The notes: a model not told the origin generated them from the sequence alone. 64,000 bases of DNA from Oxalobacteraceae bacterium (GCA_030698225.1 JAUYNR010000022.1:1-64000), one strand, 5' to 3'. Numbered from the stretch's first letter, positions 53,388 to 63,001 are shown. Made by a program: numbers and translations.

Positions 53388-54017
53388 TTAGTAATACCAA
53401 TGTGGAGAGACATGAACCCTAAGCGGAGGGATTTGTCTGGCCATGATTTGTTTGACTTGTGCTGCAACTTGTTCGTTCTGGCAACCGATCTCTGTAAATG
53501 ACGTCATGGGGAAAAAATCCGCGATCAGAAATTCAGTCATTTTGATATGAAGACGATCGCCGCCCCATGAATTTGATCGAACAATGTCCCAATTAACATT
53601 ATCAAGCGCTTCATTGTCATTTGAGAAACTAGTGTAGTTTGCACCTGCGTTACCGTCACTGATCGCCCACGGCTGTCCCAACGCGGTAGCATGATGCACC
53701 AAACTTACTAAGTGCACAATGCTCGTTTGACAGCCCGATGGGCGTCCAGTGTTGCCTCTGTTAATAGTAGAAAGCATAGGCGATCTTGGGCAGAAATAGA
53801 ACGGCACGAACTCGCCAACAGCACGCCCGTTGCAACAGGAAATTTTGTATTCATCAAGTCGACGTTGCTTGATGTGCGCATAGCCTATCTCGGTGGTGTT
53901 TTGATTTGTGGCCCGCACTTGGGCGTCCGAAAATAGGCCTCCAGCAGCAACAATGCCCGGCAGGTTTGTGACATCCGTGATGTGGTAAATTTTGGTTGTT
54001 CTTGGATCGACTGGCAT
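53388..54017 (-). CDS. darT: DarT-like DNA ADP-ribosyltransferase toxin (DUF4433)
   Basis: KIYHITDVTNLPGIVAAGGLFSD; VGEFVPFYFCPRSPMLSTINRG; paired with macro-domain protein. Confidence 0.88.
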   Translation of the reverse strand: MPVDPRTTKIYHITDVTNLPGIVAAGGLFSDAQVRATNQNTTEIGYAHIKQRRLDEYKISCCNGRAVGEFVPFYFCPRSPMLSTINRGNTGRPSGCQTSIVHLVSLVHHATALGQPWAISDGNAGANYTSFSNDNEALDNVNWDIVRSNSWGGDRLHIKMTEFLIADFFPMTSFTEIGCQNEQVAAQVKQIMARQIPPLRVHVSPHWYY

Positions 54018-54362
54018 AACTATTAGTTTTGCTCGGTAAAAAGTTGCGGAGGCACTTGCTGGGCCAATAAGACACACTAGGCGCAGCAGCGGATTGCCAC
54101 TTTAGCAATTGCCGCGTTACCACCCGATATTATCATGCACATGGTGCGGGCTCTAAATCGCAAAATTGACGAAGCTCCGTGAATCTATGGCAGGAGGCCC
54201 AATCCCAGCCGAGCCTCATTGTCTGCTTCCGATGGCGACAAACTAGGTCCCAATGTCTGCTCTTGGCTGGAAGCCGCAGTTGAAGCGTCGCCGGCTCTTC
54301 GCCATCCTGTTGATTTTGACAAATTCGAACATGCAACGGCCCATCCCGCATCGGCTTTATCA

Positions 54363-54436
54363 TGGGTATGCATAAAAAACATGCATTTGCCGCACGATTC
54401 AATTGGCTTGTAAAAAATACACAATAGTGTATATAT
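54363..54436 (+). repeat. Dispersed ~75-bp intergenic element, copy 9
   Basis: GGGTATGCATAAAAAACATGCATTTGCCGCACG...TAAAAAATACACAATAGTGTATATA. Confidence 0.8.
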
Positions 54437-54452
54437 TTCAACCAAGGCCGGT

Positions 54453-55796
54453 TCAGACGGCGCCGAACGCCGGCAGCGTCACATCGATCCGCAACCCGCC
54501 CAGTGCGCCTTTCGGCACGATTGCAAGGCTGCCGCCGTACAGGAGCGCGATTTCTTCGACGATCGCCAGCCCCAGGCCGGAGCCGGCTTTCACCTCATCG
54601 AGGCGTTCGCCGCGCTGCCGCGCCAGCGTGCTGGCGACCTCGTCCGGCATGCCGGGGCCGTCGTCCTGGATCTGGATGCGGATTCGGGCTGCAGAATCGA
54701 CATCGGAACCGGCCTGCGAGCACAGGCCGATTTCGACCCGGCACCGCGAGTGCACCCACTTGACTGCGTTTTCCATCAGGTTGCCGAGCAGTTCGATCAA
54801 GTCCTGGCGATCGATCGCTGCCTGCGCGGCCGCATTGCCTGCAACCGCAATCTCGATCCGCGGCGCGATCCGGCGCAAGGCAGCCGCGACTTCCTGCGCG
54901 ATCGCCAGCGGGTAAGCGCCGGTTTGCGCGCTGTGCGCGGCGCTGCGGGCCGAGATGCGGGCGCGCGCCAGATGGTGGGCCACCGTGCGGTTGAGCAGCG
55001 CGATCTGCTGCTGCGCCAGCGCCAGATCCGGTGTGCTGCTGGCCAGCGCATTGATGACCACCGTCAGCGGCGTCTTCAGCGCGTGCGCCAGATTGCCGAC
55101 GTAGCAACGGGCGCGCTCGACGGTCCGATGGTTTTCTGCCACCAGCGCATTGATTTCATCGAACAGCGGCGCGATTTCGTCCGGCGCGTTGAGCGCCAGC
55201 GACGCGCTCTGGCCGCCGCGCATCGCCTGCAACGCCGTCCTGGCCCGGCGCAACGGCCGCAGCCCGGCAATCACGATCGCGCACACGCCGGCCACCAGCA
55301 GCGCGCCGAGAACGCCCAGGCCGAGCAGCAGGCTGGCGATCGCACGCTCGGTATTTTCCTGCGCGACGGCCACTTGCACCCACACTGTTTGCTTGAAATC
55401 GGGCAGCGTGATGGCTCTGGCCAGCAGCCGCACCGCTTCATTGCGCGGCCCCTTGATGGTGCTCCACAGCGGGCCGTCAGGCCGGGGTGGCGGCAGAATC
55501 TCGTCCCACAGGGACTTGGAACGCAGCAGATTGCCGGTGGCCGTGATTTGCCAGTAGACGCCCGACAGCGGCTGCTCGAACTCGGGCGTGGGCAGGCTGT
55601 GCGGCAACTGGATCAGACCCTGCGGGTCGAATTCGACATTCGCGGTGACCGCATCGTGTAGGGCCGAGATCCGGGCGTCGGCGGCGTTCTGCAACTGGCG
55701 CGTCGCAACCCGGTCCACGTACAGGCCGACCACCGTCAGGCCCAGCACCACCCACAGCGCGGACAGGATGGCCAGGCGCAGCGTGATGGATTTCAT
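54453..55796 (-). CDS. Two-component sensor histidine kinase (PhoQ/QseC type)
   Basis: N-terminal TM, HAMP-like region, YVGNLAHALKTPLTV H-box, QDDGPGMPDEV, GSGLGLAIVEEIALLYGG. Confidence 0.92.
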   Translation of the reverse strand: MKSITLRLAILSALWVVLGLTVVGLYVDRVATRQLQNAADARISALHDAVTANVEFDPQGLIQLPHSLPTPEFEQPLSGVYWQITATGNLLRSKSLWDEILPPPRPDGPLWSTIKGPRNEAVRLLARAITLPDFKQTVWVQVAVAQENTERAIASLLLGLGVLGALLVAGVCAIVIAGLRPLRRARTALQAMRGGQSASLALNAPDEIAPLFDEINALVAENHRTVERARCYVGNLAHALKTPLTVVINALASSTPDLALAQQQIALLNRTVAHHLARARISARSAAHSAQTGAYPLAIAQEVAAALRRIAPRIEIAVAGNAAAQAAIDRQDLIELLGNLMENAVKWVHSRCRVEIGLCSQAGSDVDSAARIRIQIQDDGPGMPDEVASTLARQRGERLDEVKAGSGLGLAIVEEIALLYGGSLAIVPKGALGGLRIDVTLPAFGAV

Positions 55797-56254
55797 GAAT
55801 TTGCCGGAGCGTCGGGCAGCAGCAGCCGGTAACCCTGGCCGCGCAGGGTTTCGATCTTGTCGTCCCCAAGTTTTTTGCGCAAGCGCGCCACCAGCACTTC
55901 CAGCGTATTGCTGTCGCGGTCGAAATCCTGGCTGTACAGATGTTCGGTCAGTTCGGTTTTCGAGACCGGGCGGCCGGCATGGTGCGCCAGATAGGCCAGC
56001 AAACCATATTCCATCGCGGTCAGCCGCACCGGCGAGCCGGCCAGACTGACGCTCTGCGTCACCGTATCGAGCTGCAAATTGCCGATTGCAATTACCGCAC
56101 TGGCGCGGCCCTGGCTGCGCCGCACCAGCGCATTGATGCGCGCCAGCAGCTCGGCCATCACGAACGGCTTGACCAGGTAATCGTCGGCGCCGGCATTCAG
56201 GCCATCGACCTTGTCGGTCCAGGCGTCGCGCGCAGTCAGAATCAGCACCGGCAT
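55793..56254 (-). pseudogene. OmpR/PhoP-type response regulator, N-terminally truncated
   Basis: ORF starts at MPVLILTARDAWTDKVDGLNAGADDYLVKPF and keeps the winged-helix domain; about 80 N-terminal residues with the acidic pocket and phosphoacceptor Asp are absent. Confidence 0.8.
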
Positions 56255-56431
56255 CGTGTGCCCATCATGGCGCCACTGATGTCCGGATGAGAAGCACTTG
56301 AATGGCCGGCGCCGACCCCAAGGCCGCCGCTCGCATGAAGGTGCTTTGCATTTCTGCGCGTCGAAAATGGTAATTTTTTGCTACCCCGCGACTGGCGGCG
56401 CGACATGCCCGATCGTTTGCTGCCTCAACAG

Positions 56432-57043
56432 CTAAATGATGCATATTTGTCCGCTTTCACGGCGCAACATGCCCTGTTTTTCCAGCTGCGCCACTGTCCG
56501 ATACAAAGCTTCGTGAGTCACGCCCAGTTCCGAGGCCAACGATTTCAACCCCGCACCGAGTGGCAAGCTGCCGCATTCACCTTCGGTTTCTATCAAATGG
56601 AGCAGGCGCCCCTTAACGCCCTTGATGGACAAGCGCTCACATTGACCCCGCAACCGTTTCAGTTCTCGATTCAGCATCGCCATCCATCGCATGGCAAAAG
56701 CCGGATCAGTCAGCAGCGACTGCTCGATAGGTTCGACAGGAATGGAAAAGAGGTCGCCGGATACCGTCACCACAGCGTCACAGTGGTAACTGGATGACTG
56801 CAGGCTGGCCTCCGCCACAAAACCTTGCCGCACCCGCTGCAGGACAAGATTGTCTCCTTGCGCCCCAAGTCGCTGCAGAACCACTTCGCCGCCGGCCACG
56901 TAAAACATTTGAACAGGCCTCTGTCCCTTTGTGAATATCCGGTCTCCTTTTACGCCGGACAAGTGAGCGCATGCGGACCTGAGTCCGGAAGGAAGCAAGT
57001 CCTGCAGCACTGCCGGCAGTTTGTGAATATATGATGCGTGCAT
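56432..57043 (-). CDS. Crp/Fnr-family transcriptional regulator
   Basis: cNMP-binding-like fold GDRIFTKGQRPVQMFYVAGGEVVLQR; C-terminal HTH LKSLASELGVTHEALYRTVAQLEKQGMLRR. Confidence 0.88.
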   Translation of the reverse strand: MHASYIHKLPAVLQDLLPSGLRSACAHLSGVKGDRIFTKGQRPVQMFYVAGGEVVLQRLGAQGDNLVLQRVRQGFVAEASLQSSSYHCDAVVTVSGDLFSIPVEPIEQSLLTDPAFAMRWMAMLNRELKRLRGQCERLSIKGVKGRLLHLIETEGECGSLPLGAGLKSLASELGVTHEALYRTVAQLEKQGMLRRESGQICII

Positions 57044-57286
57044 ATGATCAGAATCATACGCGCTGTCGATCAAGAAGCGCAGAATTCGGTGTGCAATAGT
57101 TCTCCGCCGAGTATCTTGACAACTGCCCGGGCCGGCATCGCCTGCTGGACATGGAGCGGGCATCGGGTCGAGGCAAAGTCGTTGCTTGCCACGTCCCGTG
57201 GCGTCAGTAAATATTGAAAGAATGGCAACGCGGCTTATTTTGATGGCTTGGCATATTTAGATTTCAACCGACTGGACCCGTCTCTC

Positions 57287-57802
57287 ATGAAAAAAACGGC
57301 TATCTGCATGGCTATTGCACTCGCTGCGACCATGCCCCCATTGGCCATTGCTGCCGATGTTCAACGTCAGGCCGAAGTCGCCGAGCGAGGCAAGGACATA
57401 ATGCCGTTCAGCCTCAAGGCCACAATCCATATCTTCACCAAAACCGCCGCGGGAGGCGCCCAACGCGTCGTTGCAAAGAATGTCGCCGACGCGGTCCAGA
57501 CCAAGCTCGTGCGGGCGCATCTGCAAGAGATACGGCAGCAGTTTCTCAACGGCGACTTCTCTGGCCCTTCGCACATTCACGGCAATGACATGCCAGGCCT
57601 GGACGCGCTTCACTCGGCAAAGCCGGGCCAGATTGCCATCGACTACCGCGATATTGACGGCGGAGCCGAACTTGCCTATCGGACATCCGACCCCGTAATG
57701 GTCGCCGCCTTGCACAGGTGGTTCGACGCCCAGCTCTCTGACCATGGCTCCGATGCCATGGACGGTCATCGGCACCATCACGGCGACACGCCCGGGAAGT
57801 GA
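57287..57802 (+). CDS. Secreted hypothetical protein with His-rich C-terminus
   Basis: Signal peptide MKKTAICMAIALAATMPPLAIAA; ends MDGHRHHHGDTPGK. Confidence 0.65.
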   Translation: MKKTAICMAIALAATMPPLAIAADVQRQAEVAERGKDIMPFSLKATIHIFTKTAAGGAQRVVAKNVADAVQTKLVRAHLQEIRQQFLNGDFSGPSHIHGNDMPGLDALHSAKPGQIAIDYRDIDGGAELAYRTSDPVMVAALHRWFDAQLSDHGSDAMDGHRHHHGDTPGK

Positions 57803-58171
57803 TTGCAAGTCGCTCTCTTGCGCGATGCCCGCAGTCTGGAGCGGAACGGCACCGGCAAGAGCCACGGCCCGCATGCTGACCGGCTTTGGTGCGGATTGGG
57901 TTTGGCTAGCCCGCCGATTGGCCGGTGCCAACAGACGTGATGGCATTGGCCGCATTCACCGTCACATTTATTCTTTTGTCTACCTTTTTCCACTTCGAGA
58001 CGCGTGACAAGGCTCGTTGAAAAGCATGGCTGAGGCCGCAATACGCCCGATTGATTCCACATAATTTGCTCCATAACAAGCACATTATTGAGGGATCACG
58101 CGAGAATAAAATGGTGTCAATAGCCGCTGTGCCTGAGTTCGGTGCGCCGACGGGGCAGCCTTGGAGGCAGG

Positions 58172-58873
58172 ATGAGCATAGTATTGGCGACGAATCTCAG
58201 TAAAACCTACCGTGCAGGCGAGGTGGAAGTGCATGCGATCAGGGGCATCGATTTCTCGATTGAAGCGGCGTCCTTCGTGGCCTTCGTTGGTCCCTCCGGC
58301 AGCGGCAAGAGCACCTTGCTCAACATGATAGGCTGCCTCGATCATCCGACCGGCGGCACGCTCACCGTGCTCGGCACCGACGTTGCCAAGCTGAACCGGC
58401 GCACGGCGGCGGACTTTCGCGGCAAGAACATCGGCTTCGTCTTTCAGGATTTCAATCTGATACCGGTGCTCACAGTTTACGAAAACATCGAGTATCCGCT
58501 GATCATGGTGCAGGATTGGCCGGAAGCGAAGCGTCGCAAGCAGGTCAAGCGCTTGCTGGAGGCGGTCGGCATGTCGGGCCAGGAACACAAGCGGCCGGAC
58601 CAGATTTCGGGTGGACAGAAGCAGCGCGTGGCGGTGGCGCGCGCATTGGCAACCGACGCGCAGCTCGTGCTGGCCGACGAGCCGACCGCCAATCTCGATC
58701 ACGACACCGCGTATCGCATCATCGAGATGATGAAGAAAATGCGCGACGAGTTCGGCACGACGTTTGTCTTTTCCACCCATGACCCGAAAATCATGGGCGA
58801 GGCCGAAGTGATCTTCACCCTGGAGGACGGCAAGCTGCACCAGGCGGCCGGAAAGGCGGCGATCCATGCTTAA
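58172..58873 (+). CDS. ABC transporter ATP-binding protein (MacB/LolD type)
   Basis: GPSGSGKSTLLNMIGCLDHPTGG; ISGGQKQRVAVARAL; DEPTANLD. Confidence 0.94.
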   Translation: MSIVLATNLSKTYRAGEVEVHAIRGIDFSIEAASFVAFVGPSGSGKSTLLNMIGCLDHPTGGTLTVLGTDVAKLNRRTAADFRGKNIGFVFQDFNLIPVLTVYENIEYPLIMVQDWPEAKRRKQVKRLLEAVGMSGQEHKRPDQISGGQKQRVAVARALATDAQLVLADEPTANLDHDTAYRIIEMMKKMRDEFGTTFVFSTHDPKIMGEAEVIFTLEDGKLHQAAGKAAIHA

Positions 58874-60113
58874 CATACTGAAAATCGCCGTCAGGAATCT
58901 CGCCCGATTTGGCCGGCGCACGCTGCTGACGTCGTCTCTCATCACCTTGGGGATTGTCGGCGTGTTGCTGTTCGTTGCCATCAGCGGCTCCTTCAAGTCG
59001 ATCATGGTCGGCCAGTTTACCGATGCGATGCTGGGACACCTCGAAGTGCACCGCAAGGGCTATGTCGCCTCGATCGACAGCCTGCCGCTCAACCTCAACA
59101 TGCAGCCGGCGATGGTCGGCAAGATCGAGCAGGTCCTGAAAAACACCAAGGCGGTCGAGGCCTACTCCGAGCGCATCAAGCTGGGCGCCATGTTCAGCAA
59201 TTTCACCGAAACCACGAGCATTCGCATCAACGGCGTGGATCCGGCGATGGAAGCCGCGACCACGCCGCTGTTGCCCGGCCGCGTCATCGAGGGAAACAAG
59301 GAGGGGGCGCTGCTGAAGCCCGGCGAGATACTCATTCCCACGGTGCTTGCCCGCGGCATGAAGGTCAAGGTGGGCGATACCATCGTGCTGGTCGCGACCA
59401 ACCGGGACGGCTCGGTCAATGGCAAGACCTTTGTCGTCAGGGGAATACTGGAAAGCATATCGGGGCCGAGCGGCAAGGACGGTTACATCCACCTGAACGA
59501 CGCGCGCGAGCTGCTGCGGATGAAGCAGCAGGAAATCAGCGAAATCGCGATTCGCCTTACAAATCCGGCGCAGCTCGACCAGGCCACTGCGCAATTGAAA
59601 CAGGAACTCTCGGGGATTCTCAACCAGGACGGGAAGCCGGTATTGGAAGTGCATACCTGGGCGGACTTGTCGCCCTTTGCCAGCATCGTGCGGATGATCG
59701 ACCTGCTGACGCTGTTCATCAAGATCATGATGGTGTCCATCGTCCTGATCAGCGTGATGAACGTGATGGTGATGGCGGTATACGAGCGCATCCGCGAGAT
59801 CGGAACCATCTCGGCCATCGGAACGCCGCCGGGACGCATTCTTTCCTTGTTCCTGACGGAAGGCTTGCTGCTCGGCCTGGGGGGAACCGCGCTCGGAACG
59901 CTGATCAGTCTGGCGGCGATCTACGCGTTGAATATCTGGAAGATCAAATTCAACTTCGGCATGCAGCAAGCGATCGTGCTCTCGCCTTCGGTCGCCGCAG
60001 CAGATGTCGTGTCGATTGCCGCCATGGTGGTGATCATGGCATTGCTGGCGAGCCTGCAACCGGCGTGGAAGGCTTCGCGCATGGATCCGGTCACCGCGTT
60101 GGGTCACGTTTAA
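58866..60113 (+). CDS. ABC transporter permease (FtsX/MacB type)
   Basis: N-terminal TM, periplasmic domain, C-terminal three TMs; MAVYERIREIGTISAIGTPPGRILSLFLTEGLLLGLGG. Confidence 0.92.
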   Translation: MLNILKIAVRNLARFGRRTLLTSSLITLGIVGVLLFVAISGSFKSIMVGQFTDAMLGHLEVHRKGYVASIDSLPLNLNMQPAMVGKIEQVLKNTKAVEAYSERIKLGAMFSNFTETTSIRINGVDPAMEAATTPLLPGRVIEGNKEGALLKPGEILIPTVLARGMKVKVGDTIVLVATNRDGSVNGKTFVVRGILESISGPSGKDGYIHLNDARELLRMKQQEISEIAIRLTNPAQLDQATAQLKQELSGILNQDGKPVLEVHTWADLSPFASIVRMIDLLTLFIKIMMVSIVLISVMNVMVMAVYERIREIGTISAIGTPPGRILSLFLTEGLLLGLGGTALGTLISLAAIYALNIWKIKFNFGMQQAIVLSPSVAAADVVSIAAMVVIMALLASLQPAWKASRMDPVTALGHV

Positions 60114-60129
60114 TCTGACAGGGAAAATC

Positions 60130-60861
60130 ATGAAGAAACTGCTGTGGCTCGTTCTGTGCGTTGTCACACTACCGGTAATGGCTGCCATCGACGGCGCGCA
60201 AATCCTGCAAAAAGTGGACCGCAACCTGGAGCCGGAATCCTATGAAGCCTACCGTAAGCTGACCGATATCCAGCCGGACGGCAGCCGCAAGGAGTCGGTA
60301 CTGTATACGATGAAAAAGGGCCGCGACAGGATCGTTGCGCTGTTTCTCGCCCCTCCCAGCGACAAGGGCCGCGTCACGCTGCGCCTCGGGGACAACATGT
60401 GGCTGTATATCCCGGAGGTAGGGCGCGCGATACGCATCACCAGCCTGCAATCGGTGACCGGCAGCGTATTCAACAACGCCGACATTCTGCGCATCGATTA
60501 CACCGCGGAATACAATGTGGAAGCAGCGGAGGAGCAGAACGACGCGTATCTGCTCTCGCTCAAGGCCAAGAGCGGCGAAGTTGCCTATGACCGGCTCAAG
60601 ATGTGGGTCGACAAGCAGTTGTTGCTGCCGGTGACGATCGAGGCGTATGCCGCCAGCGGCCTGTTGATCAAGACGCTGCGCTTCAAGGATGTCAAGGATT
60701 TCGGCAACGGCATCAAGCGCCCGGCGACGCTGGAGACCGACAGCCCGCTACAGAAAGGCTACAAGTCGGTGATGTTGTGGTCGGGGCTGAAGAAGGCTGA
60801 TTTCCGCGATGAGATTTTCACGCTGAATTACCTGCCGCGGATTCAAGAGTTGCGAAAATGA
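60130..60861 (+). CDS. Outer membrane lipoprotein-sorting (LolA-like) protein
   Basis: Signal peptide; GDNMWLYIPEVGRAIRITSLQSVTGSVFNNADI...LKMWVDKQLLLPV. Confidence 0.88.
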   Translation: MKKLLWLVLCVVTLPVMAAIDGAQILQKVDRNLEPESYEAYRKLTDIQPDGSRKESVLYTMKKGRDRIVALFLAPPSDKGRVTLRLGDNMWLYIPEVGRAIRITSLQSVTGSVFNNADILRIDYTAEYNVEAAEEQNDAYLLSLKAKSGEVAYDRLKMWVDKQLLLPVTIEAYAASGLLIKTLRFKDVKDFGNGIKRPATLETDSPLQKGYKSVMLWSGLKKADFRDEIFTLNYLPRIQELRK

Positions 60862-62165
60862 AGTGCATGCGGACGCTCCGGCGCTTCTGGCCGTTCGCGC
60901 TTCTTTTTCCGATTGCCAGCATCGCGTTGGCTGACGAATACAGCTTCGACGTGTCCGCATTTGAAAAAAAGCCGTTCGAACTCAATGGCTACGTCGAGTT
61001 CAAGCAGGAAGACTTTGCGCTCAACCGTTCCGGCGCCTTCTACAAGCTGAACAATGTCGGTCTTCCGTCACGAGAAAGCCTCGATCGCAGCAGCGCAACG
61101 ATGCAACTGACCGGCAAGCTGCGTTACGGCATCGGCACCTTCGACTTTCGCACCAACTCCAGCCTGCGGCGCGATCAGTGGACGCATGACCGCGACAACA
61201 GCATCTATGAGGCGGCCTGGTCGATCCGGCCCGACCCCAGCTTTACCCTCGAAGCCGGCAAGCGGTCGCTCAAATGGGGGAAAGGGTATGCGTGGAACCC
61301 GATCGGATTCGTCGAACGGCCGAAGGACCCCAATGACCCGCAATTGGCGCGCGAAGGGTTCGTGATGGCAGACAGCGATGTGATCTTCAACCGCCAAGGT
61401 GCGTTGCAAACCATTGCGTTTACACCGGTACTGCTGCCCGTTGCCAGCAATCTCAATACCGATTTCGGCGCGACCGGCCACCTCAATCCGGCCGCCAAGC
61501 TGTATCTGCTATACAACGATACCGATATCGACTTTGCCTGGCAAGGCAAGGGGAGCCGGCCAGCCCGTTTCGGCATGGACTTTTCACGCAACCTGGCCAC
61601 GAATTTCGAGATCCACGGCGAATGGGCGCGCATTCAACAGTTCGCGAAACCGGTCACGGACAGCACTGGCCGGGTCATAACCGAAGTCGGGAACGCTACC
61701 AGCTACCTGCTGGGACTGCGCTATCTGACCGAAAGCGATACCACGTTCATCGCCGAATATTACCGGAATGGCAGCGGCTACTCTGAGCAGGAGGCGCAAC
61801 AGTTTTATCGCCTGGTCGACACGGCATTCAGCCAGTTGGAACAGACCGGCAGCAATGCGCTGGCGCAGAAAGCACTATCGCTAAGTCAAGGCAGCTACGG
61901 CCGCCCCAATGCGGGCAAGGATTATTTCTACTTCCGCGCGCAAATGAAAGACGCGCTGGGGATCGTCTATTTCCAGCCTGCGCTCACCTTGATGGTGAAC
62001 TTGAATGACAGCAGTTACCAGGTTGCGCCAGAGTTGCAGTACGCAGGCGTGAACAACCTCGAACTGCGGCTAAGGTTGTTCCTGCTCGGTGGCGGATCCG
62101 GCACCGACTTCGGCGAGAAACAGCTTTCTCGAAAGTTCGAATTTTATGCCCGATATTACTTTTGA
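60858..62165 (+). CDS. Predicted outer-membrane beta-barrel protein
   Basis: Signal peptide, alternating strand pattern, C-terminal FYARYYF; translationally overlaps the LolA-like gene. Confidence 0.7.
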   Translation: MKCMRTLRRFWPFALLFPIASIALADEYSFDVSAFEKKPFELNGYVEFKQEDFALNRSGAFYKLNNVGLPSRESLDRSSATMQLTGKLRYGIGTFDFRTNSSLRRDQWTHDRDNSIYEAAWSIRPDPSFTLEAGKRSLKWGKGYAWNPIGFVERPKDPNDPQLAREGFVMADSDVIFNRQGALQTIAFTPVLLPVASNLNTDFGATGHLNPAAKLYLLYNDTDIDFAWQGKGSRPARFGMDFSRNLATNFEIHGEWARIQQFAKPVTDSTGRVITEVGNATSYLLGLRYLTESDTTFIAEYYRNGSGYSEQEAQQFYRLVDTAFSQLEQTGSNALAQKALSLSQGSYGRPNAGKDYFYFRAQMKDALGIVYFQPALTLMVNLNDSSYQVAPELQYAGVNNLELRLRLFLLGGGSGTDFGEKQLSRKFEFYARYYF

Positions 62166-62194
62166 AGATGCCTGGTCCATACTTCATAAACTAA

Positions 62195-62270
62195 GGAGTA
62201 TGTATAAAAAACATGCATTTACCGCAATGTTTAATTTCGACTTTAAAAATACACATTAGTATATATAAGG
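62195..62270 (+). repeat. Dispersed ~75-bp intergenic element, copy 10
   Basis: GGAGTATGTATAAAAAACATGCATTTACCGCAATG...TTAAAAATACACATTAGTATATAT. Confidence 0.8.
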
Positions 62271-62278
62271 ATGGAAAT

Positions 62279-62360
62279 TCATCCGGATGCAGCGCCGAAC
62301 GCCGGCAGCGCCACGTCGACCCGCACCCCGCCCAGTGCGCCTTTCGGCGCGGCCGCCATG
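62279..62360 (-). pseudogene. C-terminal fragment of a histidine kinase homologous to 54453-54530
   Basis: Minus strand encodes MAAAPKGALGGVRVDVALPAFGAASG versus IVPKGALGGLRIDVTLPAFGAV. Confidence 0.8.
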
Positions 62361-62395
62361 CCGTCGCCCTCGATCCGGCAGCGCAACAGCCGGCG

Positions 62396-63001
62396 CTGAT
62401 CTGGGACTTGCCGACCAGGGTCTTCCACTGGTCGCTCGCGCTGTCTTTCCTGGGCGCATGACTGACTGCGGAAAGCGAACGCCGGCAGCTCTGGCACATC
62501 AGCTTCGGCTATTCGATGGCGCTGCTGGTCGCATTCCGCCTGGTCTGGGGCCTGGTCGGCACCCGCTACGCCCGCTTCAGCCAGTTCGTCCGGGGGCCGG
62601 GCGCGGCGCTCGGATACTTGCGCTCCTGGCTGCAGTTGCGGCCCAGCCATTATGCCGGCCACAATCCGGCCGGCGCGCTGGCGATTCTGGCGATTCTGGC
62701 AATCCTGGCCCTGGCCCTGGTGCTGGTAGCCAGCGGCTATGCCGGTTACGAAGAAATCGGCGGCGACTGGCTGTCCGAAATCCATGAAGCATTGGCCAGC
62801 CTGCTGATGGCGATCGTCGTGCTGCACATCGCGGCGGTGGTGCTGACTTCGCTGGCGCACAAAGAGAATCTGGTGCGCGCGATGGTCACCGGCAAGAAGA
62901 TCGTGGCCGCCGGCGAAGAAATCCGCTCGGCCAGGCCGGTTTTCGCGCTGATTCTGGCGCTCTTGATGGCCGGCTTGTGGTGGCTGATGTTTTTGGGCTG
63001 A
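62396..63001 (+). pseudogene. Cytochrome b561 family protein, interrupted by in-frame TGA
   Basis: LIWDLPTRVFHWSLALSFLGA-stop-LTAESERRQLWHISFGYSMALLVAFRLVWGLVGTRYARFSQFV...; both halves in the same frame. Confidence 0.85.

Noticed and set aside
58815-60224. 469-aa minus-strand ORF
   Set aside because: Antisense of the FtsX-type permease gene.
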